Source: Zopfochytrium polystomum (taxonomy: Eukaryota > Chytridiomycota > Chytridiomycetes > Chytridiales > Chytridiaceae). Taken from it: a DNA stretch of 64,000 bases. Under the pieces are notes generated by a model. That model searched no databases, had not been told where the DNA came from, and saw only the letters and a list, made by a program, of their open reading frames with translations. The translations under genes and the position numbers were made by a program. Positions 56,198 through 64,000 of the stretch are shown here, in pieces (the stretch's first letter is position 1; every line of letters starts with the position of its first letter). Where the stretch lies: positions 124,001 to 188,000 of the forward strand of contig JAIVFJ010000013.1 in assembly GCA_025765615.1 (NCBI GenBank), in the 5' to 3' direction.

Positions 56198-58256
56198 GTA
56201 GACATACTACCTGCCTGAGCAACGGAGCTCTTGTTTCCCCAGCCGTTCCATTGATGGGAAGCAGTTCTGGCAACTGAGTTCAGAAATCAAAGAATATAAA
56301 GTCGCACTGTCTGCAGTTCCTTTCCACTATTGTGTTCCTAGAAAAAAAAATGTGCAAACAACTCACAGAAGCAAAAGTACGCTTTTCCTCTTTTGGAACT
56401 TGAACTGAATGCTTTCCCTTTAATTGTTGTTTGCAAATTTGGTTCACAAAGTTTAAAAAAAATGGAAATTTACCAACTCACACGAGAAGTTGTGTGAGAC
56501 TGTGCGCTCTCCAACTCCTCACCTAGGGCTATAGGTGGAAACTAGAGCATGGACCTAAATACCAATCCTGCTAATGAAAAGGGGCAAAAGGAGGGTGTCT
56601 AGGGGCACAAGACAGGAAAGTGTATTTGGAGTCTTAAAAAGCACAAGAAAAACACAAACAAATCTCTAACACAAAAGAGAGGTTTCTCACACCAAAGCAT
56701 GAAACAGACACAATCACAAAAGAAAGCATAATCCTCTGGTGCAAGACACAGAAGGTTTTCATCTGGGGCACAAGGCCAAAAAGCCAAGTTAGACCAGAGA
56801 CAGAACTGACTGAATCGGTAAGACTGACTGAATCGGTAAGAGAAGTGACAAGCCACTACAACCCATCAAAAGAAACAACAAAAGAAATAAACAACAAATC
56901 AAACCCTGAGTTGGAGGGGGTTGGAGAGACAAAGGGCAGACACAAGGAACAGTTAGTGTGCAGAGGTGCCTGTTGAACCAAATCAGAACTGTTTTCCACT
57001 TAACAGAACCAGACACAACTTGTCTCACTCCAAGGAGAGTGTTCCAACTCAATCCAAGGAAGAGGGTGCAACCAGGGTGGGAGACAGTGGGACTCTTCTT
57101 GCCTCATCCAACCAGTAGACAGACCTCTGCCTCGCCAGGCCAGAGAGAATAACCTGTCTTGGAAGCAAGGAAGGTCAATACCCACTCCCACACACAAGGA
57201 AGACACCAAAGACAACCACAGGTATTAGCATGAAAGGAAGAGGGTCTGAACCCAGCGAACCAGGCCCACCAAAGGCCAAAGGAACCATCACCAGGGATAG
57301 GGAGGAATACCAGAGAGACCCACATAATACTAGACCAGCCAACTCATTCATATCACCTTGAGAGACCTGGATTTGAAGCGATGTATTGACAGGAACTGGC
57401 GAGGCACTACCACAGTTTTACCCTCCCACCTTCCATCATCAAGTAGCTCCTACCCCAGACCAGCCTAAACAGTATGCAGAATGGTGAGGTGCACTGGGAC
57501 TTGAACCCAGCACACTGCCATAAATGGCCAAGAGAACCAATTCTCCTGTCACACACCAGGGGACTGCCACCCCCAGCTCATACACACAGTCAGAGAAGGA
57601 AAAGGGAAGGCAAGAAGACTTCAGGTACAACAAGAATGGGGGGTGGGCTACTTAAATAGGAGAGGGTTGGAATCAGCAGGGTGAAAGAAGAAGGAGGGGA
57701 AAAGAAGGGAAAACATATACAAAAGAACAAAACAATAAATAAAACAACAAAGAAGAGAGGAGGAGTGAGTCTCCAAACAATAAGGACAGCTCAGAAAATC
57801 ATGGAGCATTTCTTGGCATCAGCTGCCAAGAAGGATGGAGGAGATGGGGGGAGCTGATTGGTGCAAAGAGGAAGACAGTCACTCACAGCCACAAAAGAAA
57901 CGAGAGACACACACAGAGATAACAAACAAATAAATAAAAGATGAAACAGTAAAAAAAAGAAAACAGGATAAACTACTAATTGAAAAAATAAGTAAAAATC
58001 ATCAATAAAGAAAGGAGAAAAAACCCTATGATCTCATACCCTTTCATGAGGCCTTTCATCATGGTAGCTTATGCAGCAGCTCTGTGTTAGCTCTGTGTAC
58101 ACCTGGACTCTATACTTCTACCCACTTAAGCTCATCATCCTGATCCATTTCCAAAAGTGAGCGGGGAAAGGCTTAGTCATTGTGCAGAACTTGAAATTCT
58201 GCATCATTCAGTTAGTGACTGCCAGCATGTCTCAAACTTAGCACCTTCCCCATTGA
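56198..58256. other. No gene recognised; one tRNA-like T-arm
   Basis: A-rich DNA without coding signal. On the minus strand CTGGGTTCAAGTCCCAG (57510-57494) is a perfect T-arm with a B-box. About 60-70 nt upstream in that strand, TGGCAGTCCCCTGG is a loose A-box. An anticodon-like stem GAGAA/TTCTC lies between them. No full cloverleaf was found; a tRNA-derived SINE or tRNA pseudogene is possible. Confidence 0.4.
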
Positions 58257-61200
58257 AGTATAAAAGCAGCAACCTCTCACAGAGATCAAACAAGGAATCC
58301 AACCCCCTCCTTGCTGCTTTGACAGAATCCAGTGCAAAACAAGCCAATCTCTCTTCCTCCATTTGCTCTCTCTTCCATCTCTGCCCACTCACTCCTCTCT
58401 CCTCTCTACATCCTCTCACTCCTCTCCCTTTTCCATCATCACTGCTCTCTCTCTCTCTCTCTCTCTCTTCATCCCCACACACACCAAGTCCCTCCAGTCC
58501 TGGGTGGGATTTCATCACAAAGCTACCTACAAGCCGTCGGCCACACTTGTACGCTCGAACAGGGCCCTGCTGCTCTTACAAGAAAAGGGTTTCTGACTCT
58601 AAACAAGACCAACCTGTCTGTGAGCACCGGCTCACCAGCTACTTTAAGGCAACAAAGGGCTCTTGGCTCTCTACAAGAAAAGGGCTACCGCTCTAAACAA
58701 GTCCACTGGTCCACCAAGCCGCTACCTAGCATGTCTTCTTCAACCCCCAAGGCTGTCCGCTTCTCTTCTTACGGCTACCAGGCTTGGGAACTGCATGTGG
58801 AAGAAGTCATCAAGCCGGTCATGGCATACAATCTTGTTGCCAGCTTCCTCAAGCCTGATTACTTCGGTACGTTCAACGAGCACTGCACCAAGGTCGGCAT
58901 CGGCGCTGCTCCTCCCAGTATTGGTTCTCCCCCTGAATCCTCTGCAACGGCGGAGGCCAAGGCTGCGTACAGTGAGATGTACCGTCTGCACCACGCTGCC
59001 CTTGACAAGTACCACACTGGTATACGCCAAGAACACAAGACCTACAGGGAGCTTGAGGCCCAACACGACAAGGCGGTTGCTACCCTCGACTCCTGCTCGC
59101 GCATTGAGGATGTGCGCTCCATGAATGCGGCAAACATCACCAACTGCGCTGACCGGTACAAGTGGCTCAATGACAAGTACGCCCTGCAGGACCACACTGG
59201 TTCACAGCAGGACAAGTGGCTTGCGACTTACAGTCGTTTGGCAAAACCCAGAGACTCTGGTCCGGCAGTCCAGGAGTGGTACACCACTCTGACCACACTG
59301 GTCACGGATTGGCCAAAGCATTTCAAATGTACTGCCACCACTTGCAGGGGTGTGACAAACATCCTGCGTTCTGCCATCATCCACAAAGCAAGGGAAACGC
59401 TGCCTGGACATGAAATCTTCTCTGGCGTTCGTCAAAATCTTCTCAAGGGGCTGTCAGGCTACGCCAACACCAGCGATCTCGTCAAGGAGTTGACAAACTG
59501 CCACACGCTGTACCAGCAAAGCAAGGAGAAGAACAGCAGACACTCTGCTCACCATGGCACTCCTGAGTTGGAAACAGCTGCTTCAGCAAAGACCTCAGTG
59601 GCAACCAAGAAGCGCAAGATCGGTGAGGCACTCAACGGCAAGCCTACTTGTGACCTTCATGGAATCTGGGTCTCACACTCTCGCGAGGAATGCCTCAAGT
59701 TCCCTCACGGGAAGTCAGAGCCGGCTCGCCCTGCAAAGAAGGCCAAGGGCAAGCAGCCTGCACACGCCAAAGAAGCCAAGGCCACGCCAGCTGATTCCAA
59801 GAAAGCTACTGAGACTGCCAAGATTGCACGTGAGGTGGCCGCTAAAGAACACCACCAAGCCTCTTGCACAGCCTCTGAGGACTCTCCTCCCCACAAATGC
59901 TACAGGATGGATACTCCACCACCGCCTCCTGAAGCAGAAGACGTCGAAATGCTGGAGTTCAGTACTGAGGGTGCTGCGCGCCTTGCAGACACTTCAGCTC
60001 TGGACGACTTCCTTTCAGTAGAAAGGGCACTTGCGGCACGGGAGTTTGAAATTGGAACATGCCAGGCCGTTGAGGTGGAGGAGGAATTTGAAGTGGAACT
60101 CACAGTTACACTTCTTGACGGCAGAATGGATCCAGACTGGATCACTGACAACATTGTCTCAAACGTCGGCTACAAAGTGATGTACGAATCTGGGCGTTTC
60201 CTCTACCGCAACGTCACCTACCGCCGCATCTACGAGACTGCGCTGATGGCAAGACTTGCTGGCGGCAACCCACACCAGGTCATCCTTGACTCTGGGGCTT
60301 CCAGGACCATGTCGCCTTGTGAAGAGCACTTCACAAACTTGCGGCCCACCTCCCAGCAGATCAAAACAGCTGATGGCTTTGCAACTGCCACTGGAGTGGG
60401 CGACTTTACCCTGTTCGTTGACGGAAGAGCTCTCATCATGAGGAACTCGCTCTATGTGCCAGAGTTCTCAGACACTCTACTCTCAGTTCAGCAAATCGTG
60501 CGGCAGACAGGTCACAACGTGACTTTCACAGCAGACACAGCCCTATTGCACCCTCGGGTACATGGTTCAGACTTTACCATTGCTCACAGGGACACAGGAA
60601 CTGTTTATGTTGTGGACCCTTCTCTTCTGACGGGACATACTGGTCTCGACAGGGCAGAACTTGGAAGGGACGCGCCGACTCCTTCGGGGGACGCCCCAGG
60701 TGAGTCGCAACAGCAAACTGCAACTCCAACTTTAAGTCAAACTGACCCAGACCCTTTACCAAACCCTCAGAACATTGAAGCAGTCCGAGCTCTTCACAAG
60801 AAATTTGGTCACCTGTCTTTATCTTCTTTGAAGCGTACTTGGTCAAATCTGAATAAAGTTGGTCATTCATTTTTCCTCATTCATGACATTCCCTGCGTGA
60901 CATGTGATGTTGGGAAATTGAAAGCTTCGCCTATCCACTCCACTTCCAGACCAAACACCACACTGCTTGGTCGTTTACACACTGATGCTGTCCCACTGCC
61001 CGCACGTGGACACCATGGTGAAAAACATTGGCAACTGGTTGTGGAAGAGTCAACCCGTTGGCTTGACATTGAGTTCCTCAACTCTTTGTCCGACGCGCCC
61101 ACAAGATTCCGGTCTACGATCGAAAGGTTTGAACAACAACATGGCAAACATATCACATCTGTGCGCTGTGACAGGGGGGAAATCTTCAAAGATGGAGAAT

Positions 61201-63542
61201 TCAAAACTTGGGCCAATACTCGGCATCCTCCTATTGTTTTAGAACCTAGTCCTGCATTCACCAAGGAATTCAATGGGCTGGTAGAACGTCAGGTCAACAC
61301 TCTCAAAGACATGGCACACTGGATGCTCTTAGAGTCACGATTGCCCCACTCTTTCTTTGTGTATGCAGTCCGCTACGCAGCATACATCAAGAACAGGGTT
61401 TACCACTCTTACACTAAGAAAACACCTTATGAAGCTTGGTACGGTGAAAAGCCAAATGTTGATCACATCTGCACCTTTGGCTGTTTGGTTATCCACCGTA
61501 TCCCAAAGGAAAAGCGAACACTTAAACATCCTGACAAAGGGGCGCCAGGCATATTCTTAGGGTATAAAGGAAACACTCTTCCAGTAGTCTACGACTTGAA
61601 AACTCAGAGAATATCGGAACACTTCCATGTCTCCTTTCACGAAAATGTTTTTCCTGGCATTGTGCGGAACTGGAGACAGTTCCTTCATGACTCCCGCTTG
61701 AAGGAATGGGGACCAGTCCAACCCACAGCTCAGGATTTCCAATATCTTTCCACCTCGCTGCATACCCCTGCTATGTCCACTGATCCAGATGTGGCACATC
61801 CTGACGCTCTGTCTGACTCACAAGAAGACGATGTACCACCTGCAGAATCACAGGGGGGAGATCTACAGCCGGGTATGCTATACGACGCTTCTGATTCTGA
61901 ACCAGAGTCAATACCTGATGAACAGGAAATCCCTCCTAGGGAGCGCTCAACTTCCCCTGACATTCTATCTTTGCCAGAGTCAACAGGGGAGGCAACAAAT
62001 CCCCCAATCATACCACGAGAGCCATCAGGTTTACGTGACTACCTGGCATTGAAGGCAAACCTTTGTAAACTACGAACAAAACCATCAATTGCCACAAGTC
62101 CTTCCACTTACAGTCGGAAAACACTCCGCGCTTTAACTGCAAGAATTCGTAAACTACGGATAGCACGGGGACAATTTCGTGAACTCTACCAAACGCTCAA
62201 AGCATACACTGTGCTTGAGCCGGAGGAAGTCACAGCATATCCAACAGAAAGGATCCACCAGCGGGACTTACCACCACTCCCTGCTTCACATAAAGAGGCC
62301 ATGCGTTCTCCTTTTGCAAAGTATTGGAAGGCAGCTCAACTCTCAGAGATCAATTCGATCACATCAAAGCATGTCTGGGACTTAGTGGCTCGACCTAAAG
62401 GGCGTAAGATACTCAAGCCCAAATGGGTTTTTGCCTACAAGTTTGACAGTGAAGGGTACCTTGAACGCTTCAAGGCTCGCCTTGTTGGTCGGGGTTACAC
62501 TCAGATCTTTGGTCAGGACTACAATGAGACCTTCTCCCCTGTCGTCCGCAGCTCCTCCATAAGGGCAATCCTTGCTATCTCGTTGCTGTTTGACCTCATA
62601 CTTGCAGGCCTTGATGTCGAAACCGCATACTTGAACGCCAAACTGGACATTGAAAACTTCATGGAACAACCAGAAGGCTTTGAGATAAGTGGTGCAGACG
62701 GGATACTTCTTGTCTGTTTACTCAGGAAGAGTCTGTACGGACTACACCAGTCTGGTCGACAGTGGTACAAAACAATCCGCGACTTCCTCGTCGAAATTGG
62801 ATTTACGCAATTAAAGACTGACCACTGTGTCTTTGTGCAAAGGCACCCTGATGGAAAGGTCAAGACCATCATCACTCTATACGTAGATGACATCCTCATC
62901 TTCAGTCACACTGAAGAAGAAATTGCCAAAATTCTTTCTCTGATCAAATCAAAGTTCAAAATCCGCGAGGACCTCAACCCAAAAGTTGCTGTTGGCATCC
63001 AAGTTGAGAAAATCAAAGATGGAATCTTTATTGGACAGAAAAACTACACACAGCATGTCTTGGAGGAAGCAAACTACTGGTGTGACGATGAAGGCTTACC
63101 TGTCAAAATCAAAGCAACTCCCATGTCCACAACATGGATACACGATGCGGACTCTGGAAAACTTCCACAAAAAGAGTTGGAATACTTCCGAAGCACACTC
63201 ATGCAACTTGCTTACCTTGCAAACTTGACGCGCCCTGACATTGCGTATGCTGTGAATACACTTGCACAATACCAGTCCGCCCCAACCCATTCAGATTCCC
63301 TTGCGCTCGACAGATTGCTGCGATATGTCCGCGCTACCTGGGATCATGGACTTTTCTACCAGAAGGGAGACTCCCAGATGACATGCATCACCAATGCAAC
63401 GCTCCCAGAGGTAGAGAAAGCTGCGGGTATTTCTTACCCAGAGTGGGATGAACCACATGGCTACGCTGATGCCAGCTATGCTGAAGAGGATGGACGCAAG
63501 TCGAGGTCAGGGCATGTGTTCATGCTTTGCGGGGGTGCTATT
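58257..63542 (+). mobile_element. Copia-type retrotransposon A3, both ends truncated
   Basis: Similarity to the A LTR starts at the TATA box (58259-58265); LTR sequence runs to 58517. The interior is colinear with A1 to the RNase H, where element B4 begins at 63543. It lacks the 18-bp CAAACTGC-bounded segment seen in A1 gag. Confidence 0.95.
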
Positions 63543-63545
63543 TGA
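58731..63545 (+). CDS. A3 gag-pol polyprotein, uninterrupted until the B4 insertion
   Basis: From Met 58731 a single frame of 1,604 codons covers Gag, the protease (DSGAS), the integrase (HHCC, CDRGEIF, EFNGLVERQ), RT (YVDD) and the start of RNase H (GYADASYAEEDGRKSRSG). The frame ends at TGA 63543-63545, supplied by the first bases of the inserted B4 LTR. The RNase H Glu and second and third Asp regions are therefore missing. It shows that the family encodes gag and pol in one frame without a programmed shift. The same open frame runs upstream into the LTR leader, so a longer N-terminus cannot be excluded. Confidence 0.93.
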   Translation: MSSSTPKAVRFSSYGYQAWELHVEEVIKPVMAYNLVASFLKPDYFGTFNEHCTKVGIGAAPPSIGSPPESSATAEAKAAYSEMYRLHHAALDKYHTGIRQEHKTYRELEAQHDKAVATLDSCSRIEDVRSMNAANITNCADRYKWLNDKYALQDHTGSQQDKWLATYSRLAKPRDSGPAVQEWYTTLTTLVTDWPKHFKCTATTCRGVTNILRSAIIHKARETLPGHEIFSGVRQNLLKGLSGYANTSDLVKELTNCHTLYQQSKEKNSRHSAHHGTPELETAASAKTSVATKKRKIGEALNGKPTCDLHGIWVSHSREECLKFPHGKSEPARPAKKAKGKQPAHAKEAKATPADSKKATETAKIAREVAAKEHHQASCTASEDSPPHKCYRMDTPPPPPEAEDVEMLEFSTEGAARLADTSALDDFLSVERALAAREFEIGTCQAVEVEEEFEVELTVTLLDGRMDPDWITDNIVSNVGYKVMYESGRFLYRNVTYRRIYETALMARLAGGNPHQVILDSGASRTMSPCEEHFTNLRPTSQQIKTADGFATATGVGDFTLFVDGRALIMRNSLYVPEFSDTLLSVQQIVRQTGHNVTFTADTALLHPRVHGSDFTIAHRDTGTVYVVDPSLLTGHTGLDRAELGRDAPTPSGDAPGESQQQTATPTLSQTDPDPLPNPQNIEAVRALHKKFGHLSLSSLKRTWSNLNKVGHSFFLIHDIPCVTCDVGKLKASPIHSTSRPNTTLLGRLHTDAVPLPARGHHGEKHWQLVVEESTRWLDIEFLNSLSDAPTRFRSTIERFEQQHGKHITSVRCDRGEIFKDGEFKTWANTRHPPIVLEPSPAFTKEFNGLVERQVNTLKDMAHWMLLESRLPHSFFVYAVRYAAYIKNRVYHSYTKKTPYEAWYGEKPNVDHICTFGCLVIHRIPKEKRTLKHPDKGAPGIFLGYKGNTLPVVYDLKTQRISEHFHVSFHENVFPGIVRNWRQFLHDSRLKEWGPVQPTAQDFQYLSTSLHTPAMSTDPDVAHPDALSDSQEDDVPPAESQGGDLQPGMLYDASDSEPESIPDEQEIPPRERSTSPDILSLPESTGEATNPPIIPREPSGLRDYLALKANLCKLRTKPSIATSPSTYSRKTLRALTARIRKLRIARGQFRELYQTLKAYTVLEPEEVTAYPTERIHQRDLPPLPASHKEAMRSPFAKYWKAAQLSEINSITSKHVWDLVARPKGRKILKPKWVFAYKFDSEGYLERFKARLVGRGYTQIFGQDYNETFSPVVRSSSIRAILAISLLFDLILAGLDVETAYLNAKLDIENFMEQPEGFEISGADGILLVCLLRKSLYGLHQSGRQWYKTIRDFLVEIGFTQLKTDHCVFVQRHPDGKVKTIITLYVDDILIFSHTEEEIAKILSLIKSKFKIREDLNPKVAVGIQVEKIKDGIFIGQKNYTQHVLEEANYWCDDEGLPVKIKATPMSTTWIHDADSGKLPQKELEYFRSTLMQLAYLANLTRPDIAYAVNTLAQYQSAPTHSDSLALDRLLRYVRATWDHGLFYQKGDSQMTCITNATLPEVEKAAGISYPEWDEPHGYADASYAEEDGRKSRSGHVFMLCGGAI

Positions 63546-64000
63546 AAGAATTTGCTATGGTGGCTGATTGATGGGTTGGGCTGCTGTGGTGTACACTACT
63601 GAAGGTGGTGGTGGTGGGAGGTTGATCTTGGCTTCTGTCAGTCTTGTGTTTGTCTTTATACAAAACTGTTACAAGGACCATCACTTGCAAAATGCTGCAA
63701 GTCATCCTTGCAGAGCAGTATCAGGTCAAAGCTCCTGCACACTGCTTACACCAAAAGACCCAAAACTAACACTCCCCCCTAAGCTGTGGGCAGGAGCAAA
63801 GGCCGGCACGGAGGAAAACCTTAAGCCATAGTCAACTTAAGGAAACCGTACACCAGAGAAAGAAGAATCACAAACAGGTATGACAGGCCATCGGATGGCA
63901 GAACAGAAAGAACAGACCACACTAACAAAAATGGATGGGGGCACATATTGAACTTCAGAGGTAAAAGAAATGAGTCAAAGTAATGAAAAAGAACAAAGAA
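63543..64000 (-). mobile_element. Copia-type retrotransposon B4 (minus), continuing past the window
   Basis: The 3' LTR, read on the minus strand, is 63771-63543 (229 bp). It is followed (to the right) by the reverse complement of the AGGGGGGAG tract and of the B1 3' untranslated part (24420-24597). It interrupts A3 RNase H after CTATT. Confidence 0.94.

Overview
The window is eukaryotic nuclear DNA, most likely fungal. The evidence is short GT-AG introns (43 to 308 nt in the genes modelled here), a yeast-type patatin/triacylglycerol lipase, a Sed5-type syntaxin, a THO-complex subunit, a PIF1-helicase Helitron and several Ty1/copia and Ty3/gypsy retroelements. The three best-modelled genes (13.8-17.1 kb, 12.4-13.7 kb, 10.7-11.8 kb) end in TAA or TGA, as the standard code predicts. 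The species cannot be named from the sequence.

Layout. Two GC-rich islands carry the single-copy genes. At 1-2.6 kb there is a multi-exon membrane protein on the minus strand that runs off the left edge. At 10.6-17.1 kb lie a THOC7-like gene (minus), a syntaxin-5/Sed5-like Qa-SNARE (plus) and a TGL3/4/5-like patatin lipase (minus). THOC7 and syntaxin are divergent. Syntaxin and the lipase converge with only 73 bp between their stop codons. At 3-9.8 kb there is decayed mobile DNA: a WD40 fragment between perfect inverted repeats, a chromodomain-bearing Ty3 integrase remnant split by a solo LTR, a second LTR, and a broken Helitron.

From 17.8 kb to the end the window is a stack of nested LTR retrotransposons. 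Family A is a copia element with LTRs of about 1.2 kb and one gag-pol frame. It is present as A1 (33611-41699, near-identical LTRs, TSD ATATC), A2 (minus, truncated), a solo LTR (51317-52540, TSD AACAG) and A3 (58257-63542, one open frame of about 1,600 codons). Families B and C are sister copia families with LTRs of about 230-250 bp. B1 is 18425-24826 (TSD CATCA), B2 is 29511-42343, B4 and B5 are partial, and C is 42466-49489 (TSD CGCCA). Solo LTRs of two further families (D and E) carry their own 5-bp duplications. The nesting gives a relative chronology: B1 is inside an older inverted B LTR, a D LTR is inside B1, A1 is inside B2, C is inside a short open frame, and B4 is inside A3.

Two observations are the most likely to be new. 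(1) In families B and C the sequence just after the 5' LTR, where a tRNA primer site would be expected, is complementary over 13-15 nt to a site inside the LTR. The families differ at two positions and both changes are compensatory, which suggests self-priming or another required RNA pairing in a copia lineage. (2) B and C share a GC-rich, about 450-nt, non-coding-looking segment between integrase and reverse transcriptase. It has a conserved stem-loop with a compensatory change and plausible splice sites, so it is a candidate structured intron or embedded RNA. All calls come from reading the sequence; no database search was run.
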